Shown here: positions 35,001 to 43,422 of the stretch, piece after piece | Layout: each line of letters starts with the position of its first letter | How positions within the stretch are numbered: position 1 is the first letter of the stretch | From: a virus | Length of the DNA stretch: 48,994 nucleotides | IMG/VR virus record: IMGVR_UViG_3300024261_000050 | Span: 1-48,994 of that record | Reading direction: 5' to 3' (one strand) | Translations under genes and position numbers: made by a program | Notes under the pieces: generated by a model | Databases searched by the model: none | Told to the model about the DNA's origin: nothing | The model's input: the letters and a program-made list of their open reading frames with translations, nothing else

Positions 35001-35449
35001 AAGAGTTACGAGAGTCTTTCTTAAAGTTAAGTAATGCCCACGTTTACCTACCATTTGGGTGGATAGACTTAGGGAATCCTATAAAGCCAAAGAAAAAATT
35101 GGGAAGGTATACCCACAAGTCAATAAAACCTGAATTTAGGCCACTAATCCCAAAGCATTTTAATGCGGGCATGGGTTTGGGAACTATAGGCTTTATGACA
35201 GCTTACGCTGAGTCAGTTAGGGAAAGAAAAATTTTAGGGTTACAGATGACGTTCCCTGCGAGTACTGGGGAGCATTTGATACACAGAGTGACTGGGTTTA
35301 AATATAAGTGGAATAAATCGTCTGTAACAATAAAACGAATTTTAGGGACAACAAAAATCCCTAGAGTAGAAGAGCAAATACTTTGTTTGCTCAGAGAATG
35401 TAACAGGTTTTTTAACCTGTACTGTGAAGAGAAGATAGTTAGAATATAA
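34925..35449 (+). CDS. Unknown protein overlapping the reverse transcriptase
   Basis: 174 residues if started at ATG 34925, which has GAGAGG nine bases upstream. It overlaps the reverse transcriptase by 76 bases in the -1 frame. Inside the overlap, A_AAA_AAG at 34955-34961 is in phase with the reverse transcriptase, so a frameshift fusion is possible as well. Basic, aromatic, with a Lys/Pro-rich stretch (NPIKPKKKLGRYTHKSIKP). I recognise no family; by position it is the candidate retron effector or accessory protein. Confidence 0.6.
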   Translation: MDTNIGPTKGKKVYKTTWERDFIRLKELRESFLKLSNAHVYLPFGWIDLGNPIKPKKKLGRYTHKSIKPEFRPLIPKHFNAGMGLGTIGFMTAYAESVRERKILGLQMTFPASTGEHLIHRVTGFKYKWNKSSVTIKRILGTTKIPRVEEQILCLLRECNRFFNLYCEEKIVRI

Positions 35450-35472
35450 ATAATAAACCGGAACAATATAAT

Positions 35473-35601
35473 ATGATACCTACATTAATCGGAGCTGTTA
35501 TTTTGCAGACAGTTGGGGCTGTTGCCTCAATACTAGCAGAAGAACAGTATAGAAAAGCTAAAGGTAAAGGAAATAAAAAACATAAAAAAAAGAAAAGCTA
35601 A
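35473..35601 (+). CDS. Small membrane protein with basic tail
   Basis: 42 residues from ATG 35473 to TAA 35599-35601: one hydrophobic helix (LIGAVILQTVGAVASILA) and a lysine-rich tail (KGKGNKKHKKKKS). Small toxic peptides can look like this, but so can phage lysis or membrane proteins. Function unknown. Confidence 0.45.
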   Translation: MIPTLIGAVILQTVGAVASILAEEQYRKAKGKGNKKHKKKKS

Positions 35602-35645
35602 ACCGATAATTAGGAAACGTATGACGACGAGGACAAAAATATAAC

Positions 35646-35834
35646 ATGCAGTTTAAAATAAAATTGGAGACGGGAAAAAAAGGAAGTGAATCTAGAATTT
35701 TATTTGTTAGAGCTGATAGCATAATTGGTGCTATGGATATATCAAATAAAGTTAGAGGTAGCAAGTTAAAAGAGATAACACCTATCACATATGAAGAGTA
35801 TATGGCAGGTGTGCGTAAGAAATATGATAATTAA
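35646..35834 (+). CDS. Unknown small protein
   Basis: 62 residues, basic, beta-then-helix composition (FKIKLETGKKGSESRILFV). GAGGACAAAAATATAAC precedes the start. No family recognised. Confidence 0.5.
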   Translation: MQFKIKLETGKKGSESRILFVRADSIIGAMDISNKVRGSKLKEITPITYEEYMAGVRKKYDN

Positions 35835-35846
35835 CCAGTAATATAA

Positions 35847-36569
35847 GTGAGACTCAGAGCATTTACTCAGAATAGCAAGACAATTCTTTCTGTAGATTTC
35901 TCTAGAACTACGTGCCCACAAGTATGTGAGTATTGTTACGTAGGAAACATGGAAAGAATATATCCAAGCTATAAAGAAAAAATAAAGAAAAATGCAAACT
36001 GGGCAACTGGAAACTATGAAAACTTCTCGTCGCAATTAAATGACGAATACACATCAACAAGGAAAAGTAAAGCAAAAAAACTAAGACGGGTGAGTAAATT
36101 ACCCGTTAGAATATACGGCTCTGGAGATTTTATCCCAGAACATCTAATGTTTATGGAAAGATTAGACTTTAAGTTTTATGTAATTAGCAAGTCACTAACA
36201 TCCAACTTTATGCATAAATACATAGATGAATTATTGAAAATGGATAATCTGACAAATTTAGTGTTGAGTTTCGACGCACAAAATTTAGATAATTATAATG
36301 GTATAAGTAAATTATATGGTGACGATCGGATTTCATTCGCTTTTACTGGCATGGCAGACGAGTTTAAAGAAGTCAGACTTGACAAACAGTTCGATATATT
36401 TTTTAATATATCTAATAAAAAAATCGAGAAAGAAAAATCAAAACTGTATAAGGAACAATGCCCATGTGATAGTGGAGCAATGGCCCATAACGAAAGTTGC
36501 TCTTTCTGCAACAAGTGTTGGAAGTCATCATTAACAAAAGACAAGGATTGGAATAAGGAACATATATGA
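35847..36569 (+). CDS. GP88/radical-SAM-like Cys-rich protein
   Basis: 240 residues from GTG 35847. CPQVCEYCY at residues 23-31 gives a CxxxCxxC cluster, the radical-SAM type iron-sulphur motif, also found in the phage GP88 family. A second Cys group near the C-terminus (CPCDSG, CSFCNKCW) could hold another cluster. The middle (YGSGDFIPEHLMFMERL) fits a TIM-barrel-like body. If a radical SAM enzyme, it would cleave S-adenosylmethionine to start a radical reaction on an unknown substrate. Ends in TGA overlapping the next ATG. Confidence 0.6.
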   Translation: MRLRAFTQNSKTILSVDFSRTTCPQVCEYCYVGNMERIYPSYKEKIKKNANWATGNYENFSSQLNDEYTSTRKSKAKKLRRVSKLPVRIYGSGDFIPEHLMFMERLDFKFYVISKSLTSNFMHKYIDELLKMDNLTNLVLSFDAQNLDNYNGISKLYGDDRISFAFTGMADEFKEVRLDKQFDIFFNISNKKIEKEKSKLYKEQCPCDSGAMAHNESCSFCNKCWKSSLTKDKDWNKEHI

Positions 36570-36787
36570 GTTTACTAGGAAAAGAGTTAAGAACAGAACC
36601 CATCATTGATGAAATAGAAGTATTATATGATGAGTTTAAAAAGTTGTACAACGAAGTGCTGGTTAAAGGCGGTATAAAAAGATCTATCAAACTCAGAAGC
36701 ACAGCAAGACAGCTTCAAATGGCGTTTAAATCATTTAGACCTGCCTCTGTGAGCGATACACGGGAGCACTTAGGAAGAATTAAGTAA
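36566..36787 (+). CDS. Unknown small helical protein
   Basis: 73 residues, charged, probably helical throughout. Coupled to the preceding gene by ATGA. No family recognised. Confidence 0.5.
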   Translation: MSLLGKELRTEPIIDEIEVLYDEFKKLYNEVLVKGGIKRSIKLRSTARQLQMAFKSFRPASVSDTREHLGRIK

Positions 36788-37378
36788 AAAAAATACACAT
36801 AGTTTATCTATTATGTTAATAGCATAAAAAGACATACGATTCGTATATCAATGATACGTATACATTCCTTCTTAGGAACAAAGTCTGAAAAAATTAGAGG
36901 ACCGCAGGAAAAAAACTAACTATCCAGAAAAGATGCCTTCTGGATAGTACTATTTTTTTTCCACACGGACTCCTACTTTTTTGCAGTCCTCAAAGTATGT
37001 GTGTTAGAAACGATAAATCTCGCAGTTTATCTATTAACACAAGTAGAGTTAGTGGAGCATATGTTTCGTATGCACATAACAATCAGCATTAACATGAAAC
37101 GGTACAGCTAGAAGGAGGAAAGAAAAATCCCTCCTCCAATCTGTACCGGTACACATGTTAATGCTGCAGACAGCAAAGAGTATCCCGGAATTCCATCCGA
37201 CTCTTCGTGGGCCCCAAGACTCTGGCGATCAGCTCACCAGCGGGCGCGCCCTTCATCGCCGCCGTCCCAGGATCTTCAGGCGTTTTCGAAACTGGGCCAG
37301 GTCAGGATTAGGTGATCAGGAGAACATTTTTGCAGTGCGAGCTATCATAAAAAAGGAACTAACCATTCCTTTTTTTTA
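36788..37378 (+). ncRNA. Large structured noncoding locus with GC-rich patch
   Basis: 590 bases without a convincing gene. Stem-loops in order: CTATTA/TAATAG, TTCCT/AGGAA, TATCCAGAA/TTCTGGATA nested within GAGGACCGCA/TGCAGTCCTC, GATAAA/TTTATC, GCATA-TGTTTCG-TATGC at 37057-37073, and a long hairpin with perfect 13-base arms at 37084-37096 and 37154-37166 enclosing GGTACAG/CTGTACC and GGAGG/CCTCC. Then comes a GC-rich patch at 37191-37320 (80 of 130 bases G or C by my count) with further dyads, and a terminator. AGTTTATCTATTA occurs twice (36801, 37024). Candidate large ornate RNA, or a retron-like msr-msd for the enzyme at 34098. Confidence 0.5.
37349..37377 (+). terminator. Rho-independent terminator of the noncoding locus
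   Basis: AAAAAAGGAA, a 7-base loop, then TTCCTTTTTTTT. It closes the structured region and supports transcription of the locus on the plus strand. Confidence 0.8.
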
Positions 37379-37457
37379 ACTTAAAAATTCTTTTTTTTAG
37401 TTTGAAATATGTTTATATTAAAGAGAGACTAAAATTAACTAAAAATCAAACTTATAA

Positions 37458-38765
37458 ATGAAGAAGAAAATTCTAGCATGGTGTGACTTTAATGTTCCTA
37501 CTGGGTTTGCAAACGTAGCAAAAAATTTATTAGAAGACTTACATGAAGAGTATGAATTATCTATACTTGGGATTAACTACCACGGACATACTAAGTATGA
37601 CACAAGTAAGTGGTTCGTATACTCCATAACAAATCAAGACCCACTAGGGGTACGACGACTACCTAAAATAGCTGCCGAAGAGAATCCTGATATCCTATTT
37701 TTATTCCAGGACATATTTCATATATCAGACCATCTCGAGGAGCTGAAAAAAGCCTTACCAGAAAAAACAAAGATAGTAAGTTATTTCCCCATAGATGGGG
37801 GACCATTCTCTCTCGCATGGGGGAATGTATTCTCCGGGTCAGACGCAGTTATTACTTACTCTGATTGGGCCATAAAGACTATAAAAGATACCTTTCCTAA
37901 AATAAATACTACAATTCATAAGTTATATCACGGAGTGAACATAGATACTTTTTATCCACATGCATACGGAAAGATAAAAAGTTTAAGAAAAGAGTGGGGA
38001 TGGGAAGGTAAATTTGTTCTTTCTAATGTCAATAGATTCCAACCCAGAAAAGCAGTACCATTAAACCTTAGAGCTTACTCGTTATTTTCTAAAGGGTATA
38101 AGGAATGTAAGTGTGGTAATCATATGCCTATATCAAAGAAATCCTGTGACCTAAATATGTGTAAAAAAGAAGACATTATAAAAGTAGTAGAGCATGATAG
38201 AAACGACATATTTCTTTACTTACACATGATGCCTAAAGAATCTTCTATGGGGCCAGGAAGAGCTAATCTATTGCAGAATCACATACTAAATGCGGGATTC
38301 ACAGATAAGGATGTCAACAATATTATAGGAGTAAATGCAAACAATATTTATGGAGGCGGAGTAACGGAGGACATGGTAAATGATATTTACAATGCATCTA
38401 ATATAAATGTTAGTTCTACTTTAGGAGAAGGTTGTGGGCTTAGTTTTTTAGAGTCAGCAGCTACAGGAACTCCTAGCATTGCCCCAAAGAACTCAGCTAT
38501 CCCAGAGATGTTAAACGGAACCGGAACATTAGTTAAAAATAATGCCATAATGAATCAAGCAATGGATAATGCTCATATGCGACCTATGGTTGATCCGTGG
38601 GAACTAGCATTAGCTTACGAAAAAGAGTATAAAAGGTGGAAAAAGGAATGCCCAGATGGCGGGAAAGAGTTACGAAAAGATTGTACAAATAATATAGATA
38701 CGAATTTTCTTTGGGATGATAAGAAAGAAAAATTAAATAAAATATTTAAAGATGTATTAAAGTAG
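37458..38765 (+). CDS. Glycosyltransferase (GT4-like) with a Cys-rich insert
   Basis: 435 residues. The N-terminal Rossmann domain starts KKKILAWCDFNVPTGFANVA. YHGVNIDTFYP links to the second domain, and EGCGLSFLESAATGTPSIAP near residue 325 is the conserved donor-binding motif of GT-B retaining transferases. A four-Cys insert (CKCGN, CDLNMC) near residue 220 may bind zinc. Phage glycosyltransferases decorate phage DNA, capsids or host surface sugars; which applies is unknown. A TATATTAAAG box lies about 40 bases upstream. Confidence 0.85.
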   Translation: MKKKILAWCDFNVPTGFANVAKNLLEDLHEEYELSILGINYHGHTKYDTSKWFVYSITNQDPLGVRRLPKIAAEENPDILFLFQDIFHISDHLEELKKALPEKTKIVSYFPIDGGPFSLAWGNVFSGSDAVITYSDWAIKTIKDTFPKINTTIHKLYHGVNIDTFYPHAYGKIKSLRKEWGWEGKFVLSNVNRFQPRKAVPLNLRAYSLFSKGYKECKCGNHMPISKKSCDLNMCKKEDIIKVVEHDRNDIFLYLHMMPKESSMGPGRANLLQNHILNAGFTDKDVNNIIGVNANNIYGGGVTEDMVNDIYNASNINVSSTLGEGCGLSFLESAATGTPSIAPKNSAIPEMLNGTGTLVKNNAIMNQAMDNAHMRPMVDPWELALAYEKEYKRWKKECPDGGKELRKDCTNNIDTNFLWDDKKEKLNKIFKDVLK

Positions 38766-38767
38766 TA

Positions 38768-38947
38768 CTACTCAAATTCTAGATACCAAACAGTTATCAT
38801 TGCCTTCCCCAACTTATCATAAGTAAATTCATCTCTTAAGATTTCACAGTTGGGGTTGTTCAAAATATCCTCGTATTGAGCTTTTTCTAGCTCGTCCTCT
38901 AACGAAAATTTTTTGACATTAATTTTACCGTCCTCATTAAAGTTCAA
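38768..38947 (-). CDS. Small unknown protein (TTG start)
   Basis: 59 residues from TTG 38947 with GAGG about eight bases upstream, ending at TAG 38768-38770; reads NFNEDGKINVKKFSLEDELE and is acidic and helical. It overlaps the upstream gene by 11 bases and ends two bases from the glycosyltransferase stop. No family recognised. Confidence 0.5.
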   Translation of the reverse strand: MNFNEDGKINVKKFSLEDELEKAQYEDILNNPNCEILRDEFTYDKLGKAMITVWYLEFE

Positions 38948-39152
38948 TAGGAACTACCTCAAGCTTATCTAGGTCATCACTATCATTTATCACGTCAGGA
39001 TCATAGTCTAGCTCTTCTCACCTATCACCCTCCCCATTATAATAGTTAGAAACTTTTTCTAATCCTTTATCATCTGTACATAAAATTTTAGTTATTTTAC
39101 CTGTGGAAGTATTTTTAAAAACTTTATACGTTCCATATTTTGTCATAGACAT
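38937..39152 (-). CDS. Small unknown protein with in-frame TGA
   Basis: 71 residues from ATG 39152, which overlaps the portal stop by one base, to TAA 38937-38939. TGA at 39018-39020 (codon 45) lies in NGEGDR-(TGA)-EELDYDPD; both sides have normal protein composition. Read with Trp it is a continuous acidic protein. No family recognised. Confidence 0.62.
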
Positions 39153-41017
39153 TATACATTCCCTCTGGTTTGTCCCTTCTGTTTTTCAGAGTCATCCTGC
39201 ACTCGCTGTGTTTCTGACTGTTGGTTGTTCTGGGACTGATTACTAATATTTTTAGCTGCTTGTTCAGCTTGCTGTTGCTGTATCATCATAATCTGGTTCA
39301 TTCTTTCCGTAACTAAGCCGTACGTAATTGGCATATCTGCTGCCATTTTTTGTAACCTTTGTTTCTGTTGAGCTTGTGGCAACCCAAGCAATTCGTACGA
39401 ATACCTCTCAATTAATTGAGCAGGATCAGCTGGTATTCCTTGGTTCTCTCTTGCGAGTTCTTCCCCAAATAGTTCAGCTTTCAGTCTTGTTTGCTCACTT
39501 TGAGCTGCTTGCTGAGCCCGAACATTGTACCTAGCAATAGTTATACCTGCCTTACCTTGTGCCTCGGCCGCAGCTATTTGTCTATTAGATTGCTGTTCGT
39601 TCATTATAGACTGGGTTTTTTGTAGGGCCTCTTGCTCTGCGGCATAGTTGTACCCAAACTCATCCAGTAACCTAGCATCACTAATCTTACCGGTTTGGTT
39701 TAAATTAATAGCTAACTGTTTTGCAGAAGCATCGTCAGCCATTTTAAACTTTTTAAAGTGTACCTTTACCTTAGGATAACTTAATATTTTATTTATTTTT
39801 GTAAGTACAAAGTGATTTAAAAAATCAGTTAGTAGCTCCCTATACGTAAGAAAATGGTTCTCAACAATACGTAACGATACGCTAGAACTTGTCCAAGAGC
39901 CACCACCTTTAATAAACTCTACTGGAACACCTAAACTATTTATTATACTTTCTTCTAAAAATCGCATCTCTGGAGTTAGCAATAACGCTCTAGCATTACC
40001 ACCTAACTCTTGGTAACCGATAGGGATAGGAAAAACACCAATATGGTTTGGGTCTTTTTTCCACTTTTTAATTTGGTCCTCCATTTGTCCTTTCCATTTA
40101 CCGAGATTCATTTGTGTGAACGGATCAAGTGTAGTTGTATTAGCAGGATGAATAGCTTTTTTTGGAACAATATGCTCATTAGCAATTGCTTCATTACCAC
40201 GTCTTAAGGTTTGTAAGTAATAAATTTCTTTTAGAGCAGGCAGTATAATTGGCTTGCCCCATCCCATATCTTCTTCTGCAAGAGTAGGTCTTTTAAAATG
40301 ATAAAAATTAGACTGGTCTAATTCAATTTTCTTTCTTTTCTTTAGTGACTTAAGAAAAATAGCCGGAACACCTTTTAATATAGTTTTATTTCCTGATATA
40401 ATTTGACTCTTAATCTTAGGTGGTATACTATAAAAGTAAGTAGATTTTCCAGTTATAGGATTAAATTCAATATCAATATTTTCTGGAGACCATCTCACTA
40501 GATCAAAGTTATCTATAGACTTAAAGTACTCGTCTTCTACTGACATCATTATTTCTCCAGCACCACAAGAATCACATTTTCCATGGAATTGGAATTTTTT
40601 TAGCTTAAAGTTCTTTATGTTATCAATTAAGTCTGTATTGCCGCAACTAGAGCACTTTAAAAAACGTCTAAAGCCTACTGAAGCGGATATAAAAGCGTTG
40701 CCGTAAGTAAAATAGTCTAACCCTATGCTTATCAAAAAACTTTTAATTTTTAGTTTATCATGTAAAGCAGTGTCATACTTATCCCTAGTTGCTGAATCAA
40801 TACTATTTTCATATAAAATATCAGTGATAGGGTATTCAGTAAGCTTTGTAATTATATTATTTAAGAACCCATTAGTATAAAAGAATGTTCTACAATACTT
40901 AAATAAAGTCTTTATATTTTTTGGTATAAAATTTCTAGCTAAATCGAAAAAAGGGTTCGGGTATTTATTACCCGTCGTGCTTGTTATATCAGCATCTGAG
41001 ATTGGTCTTACTGGCAT
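39152..41017 (-). CDS. Portal protein
   Basis: 621 residues. The N-terminal two thirds fit a phage portal: helix-rich start, a zinc-ribbon-like insert with CSSCG and CDSCG near residues 121 and 150, then PALKEIYYLQTLRRGNEAIA and LLTPEMRFLEESIINSLGVP before the clip and crown region. The last 170 residues are a Gln/Ala-rich coiled coil. Portals form the dodecameric DNA gate at one capsid vertex. Trp is encoded only by TGG here. Ribosome-binding site AGGGAGAAACAAC. Confidence 0.75.
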   Translation of the reverse strand: MPVRPISDADITSTTGNKYPNPFFDLARNFIPKNIKTLFKYCRTFFYTNGFLNNIITKLTEYPITDILYENSIDSATRDKYDTALHDKLKIKSFLISIGLDYFTYGNAFISASVGFRRFLKCSSCGNTDLIDNIKNFKLKKFQFHGKCDSCGAGEIMMSVEDEYFKSIDNFDLVRWSPENIDIEFNPITGKSTYFYSIPPKIKSQIISGNKTILKGVPAIFLKSLKKRKKIELDQSNFYHFKRPTLAEEDMGWGKPIILPALKEIYYLQTLRRGNEAIANEHIVPKKAIHPANTTTLDPFTQMNLGKWKGQMEDQIKKWKKDPNHIGVFPIPIGYQELGGNARALLLTPEMRFLEESIINSLGVPVEFIKGGGSWTSSSVSLRIVENHFLTYRELLTDFLNHFVLTKINKILSYPKVKVHFKKFKMADDASAKQLAINLNQTGKISDARLLDEFGYNYAAEQEALQKTQSIMNEQQSNRQIAAAEAQGKAGITIARYNVRAQQAAQSEQTRLKAELFGEELARENQGIPADPAQLIERYSYELLGLPQAQQKQRLQKMAADMPITYGLVTERMNQIMMIQQQQAEQAAKNISNQSQNNQQSETQRVQDDSEKQKGQTRGNV

Positions 41018-41038
41018 GTTGTTTCTCCCTAGTAATGT

Positions 41039-41521
41039 TTAAACTAGATACTCTCGTATCTTTAAATACCTCATGGCTTGTATACCTAAGTAATCTTCAT
41101 TTAAAGGGAACGGTCCTTTCTCTGCAAGACTCTTTACCTGTTCGTAATCTCTATTAGGTTCTATTCCGACGTTAGGTGGATAAAACATGTACCCACGATC
41201 ATTAAAAATATATTTTATATACATTTTAACTTCATGAGAAAGTTTAAATTCGGGATAAATTTGTTTTATCTTATCTATTGCTTTCCACACTAACTCAGGA
41301 GTAGAACCCTCACGTTTACCGATGTCAGGGCTAATTCCATTTAAAACTAAGACTACATTTTCGAATACATCCATGTCTAAGTAAGGTGCTTTTGAGTGAA
41401 GTAGTAAGTGTTTCACTTGTAAAAGTTGTCTTTCTTTGTCTGTCATTCTCGGATCCAAACTCATAAGAGTTTCTGGTTCCAGTACTTCCCTGTTTTCAAG
41501 TGTCTGTTCTAAGTTATTCAT
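41039..41521 (-). CDS. Unknown virion-region protein
   Basis: 160 residues, soluble, mixed charge (ETLMSLDPRMTDKERQLLQV near the N-terminus). It overlaps the next upstream gene by 8 bases and lies directly before portal, so a role in head or neck assembly is possible. No family recognised. Confidence 0.55.
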   Translation of the reverse strand: MNNLEQTLENREVLEPETLMSLDPRMTDKERQLLQVKHLLLHSKAPYLDMDVFENVVLVLNGISPDIGKREGSTPELVWKAIDKIKQIYPEFKLSHEVKMYIKYIFNDRGYMFYPPNVGIEPNRDYEQVKSLAEKGPFPLNEDYLGIQAMRYLKIREYLV

Positions 41522-41870
41522 TGCTTTCTAAAATTGGGTCAGTAGTGCCTATATGTTTATCAAGAAACTTTTTATAAATTGGGTTCATTGTGAGAGCTAT
41601 TGCCATAGCAGGAGCTATCTTTAAAGCTTTTAATCCTATACCGCTGTAATGTTTTTTAAAAAAGTTTTTTCTAACTGAATTGCCCACATTCCTTGCTCCC
41701 TCTACCTGTTTATTTGTGATAGATGCATCTAGAGGGTAAAGAATCGGAAGACTTGATATACCAGCTAAGCCTCCAGCTACTAAACTTTTTACTGGGTCGG
41801 GCAGGCTAAATCTTTTTTCTTTTTTGCCTTCGGCATACTTTACTAACATAAAAGAATGGTCAACGTTCAC
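41514..41870 (-). CDS. Small membrane-associated protein
   Basis: 118 residues from GTG 41870. A Gly/Ala-rich hydrophobic stretch (SLVAGGLAGISSLPILYP) and a second one (LKIAPAMAIALTMNP) suggest two membrane passes, with basic residues between. The start codon overlaps the upstream TAG. Function unknown. Confidence 0.5.
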   Translation of the reverse strand: MNVDHSFMLVKYAEGKKEKRFSLPDPVKSLVAGGLAGISSLPILYPLDASITNKQVEGARNVGNSVRKNFFKKHYSGIGLKALKIAPAMAIALTMNPIYKKFLDKHIGTTDPILESNE

Positions 41871-42865
41871 TATTCATCCTCCAGAGCAGCGTCCATAAAA
41901 CACCCTCTTGCCACGGCTGTTAAAGGCTCCTCTACCAGCTTTATCTCACTAATATTAATAGGAAATTCCTTTTGATTAAATTGAGCTTTAAATACTTCGA
42001 TAAACCCTTTAATCATAGACGTACCTCCACCTATCACTATTGGCACTGCCTCTGGAAAATGAGGCATAGCTTCGTTTATTTCAAATTGATTAGCAATATT
42101 ATCTAAGAGGTATTTAATTAATACCTGATAATAACTTCTAATTGCGTGTACCTCTCGTTCATTGTCTTCATCATAAATTGTATTATCTGATAAGTCTATT
42201 TTATTAGATTCTTTTATAAATTGAGCTTTAGCTAGAGGTATTCCAGTATCTAAAGAGACGTGTTGATCTATAAAATCTCCACCCCTACTAACACTAAAAG
42301 TTAGTGCAACCAATCCTTGGTACATTATAGCGATATTAGCCATTCCTGCGCCCATTGATATTGATATCCCCGTTAGATTATTATTATTATCAGATAGTCC
42401 AGCATATCCTAAAGCTTCTGCTTCTTTTATAGACCTAGCTTTGTACCCTATACTTTCAATCATGGTTGATAAAACATCTTCGTGATAGTCCACTAACGTT
42501 TCTTTATCTATTGGCTTAGATGGTACACAATAAACACATACTTCTCCGTCTTCAGAAGGTTTCCCCAGTAGTGAGGAAATAATTTCCCGTAAAACCGGTA
42601 AGGCGTCCCTTTCAGATGGGTTTAATAGTCCCTTAGACATAGGCCTCTTTAAATCCTTATTACCAAATATTTGTGCATAGTCATAAGCGCTCTTGCCAAT
42701 AACATGCAATCTTTTATTAATCTCAACAAACGGCACATTTAATCGTTTTAGTGACTTAATAGTAGTCGGGCTTTTATCTATTGTTAAAAAAGCATTTCGT
42801 TGTATTTTTACACCGTCCTCTGATGCAGCTACGTAATTCCCTGTCCCACAATCTAATCCTTTCAT
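41870..42865 (-). CDS. Actin-like ATPase (ParM/FtsA-type fold)
   Basis: 331 residues. The actin-fold nucleotide-binding elements are visible: phosphate-1 loop MKGLDCGTGNYVAAS at residues 1-15, phosphate-2 region GISISMGAGMANIAIMY near residue 167 and the adenosine loop PIVIGGGTSMIKGF near residue 280. Phage actin-like proteins can form filaments that segregate or position phage DNA; here the gene lies within the virion cluster, so it may act in packaging or in positioning capsids. These roles are inferred. Ends in TAG. Confidence 0.75.
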   Translation of the reverse strand: MKGLDCGTGNYVAASEDGVKIQRNAFLTIDKSPTTIKSLKRLNVPFVEINKRLHVIGKSAYDYAQIFGNKDLKRPMSKGLLNPSERDALPVLREIISSLLGKPSEDGEVCVYCVPSKPIDKETLVDYHEDVLSTMIESIGYKARSIKEAEALGYAGLSDNNNNLTGISISMGAGMANIAIMYQGLVALTFSVSRGGDFIDQHVSLDTGIPLAKAQFIKESNKIDLSDNTIYDEDNEREVHAIRSYYQVLIKYLLDNIANQFEINEAMPHFPEAVPIVIGGGTSMIKGFIEVFKAQFNQKEFPINISEIKLVEEPLTAVARGCFMDAALEDE

Positions 42866-42868
42866 AAA

Positions 42869-43420
42869 TTATTTACCTTTCATTTTTTTTAAATCTTTTA
42901 AAGCCTTTTTTATGTCTACCCTACTTTTTTCAAGTTTAATATCCATACTACTAGTAGTGGCCTTTTCTATGTAAGGGTTTGACCCTTTCTTTATGTCTAT
43001 ATGTTTTGGTACAGAATACTTACGTACATCAACTTCCTTAGAAGTACTCGATGTTTTTTTGTCACTACTTACCACACTATTTACTACTATCGGAGAATTA
43101 GTACTTTTTTTAAACCAAAATGCTGCTATGAAAATTGATAGCAATACTAATAAAATCCTGAATTCTACTACGTAATAATATATAGGGTTTTGCACTGTTT
43201 CTATTGGAATAAGTATTTCATCCCCAGGAAATATTTTATCGGGATTAATTCCTAAGGATTCTTTGTTTAAATGGTAAACACTACTTCAAGAAACTCCGTA
43301 AATTTCAGATATTTTACTAACAGATTCACCGCTTCTTACTGTGTGCTGTTTAGCTCTAATATAATCAGTACCAAACAAAAACGACGTTACCAGCAGTAAG
43401 TATACTAATAACCTTTTCAT
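42869..43420 (-). CDS. Secreted/membrane LysM protein with in-frame TGA
   Basis: 183 residues from ATG 43420 to TAA 42869. A signal sequence (MKRLLVYLLLVTSFLFG) is followed by a LysM domain: QHTVRSGESVSKISEIYGVS-(TGA)-SSVYHLN, then PDKIFPGDEILIP. TGA at 43286-43288 (codon 45) sits where many LysM domains have an aromatic or Trp residue. A transmembrane helix (EFRILLVLLSIFIAAFWF) follows, then a Lys-rich tail. LysM domains bind peptidoglycan, so the protein probably contacts the cell wall during lysis or entry. Confidence 0.78.
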
Positions 43421-43422
43421 TT

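Noticed and set aside
37155-37379. Coding region in the GC-rich patch
   Set aside because: A 74-codon frame exists, but it runs through the long hairpin arm and the terminator, has an Arg-rich unstructured composition and no ribosome-binding site.
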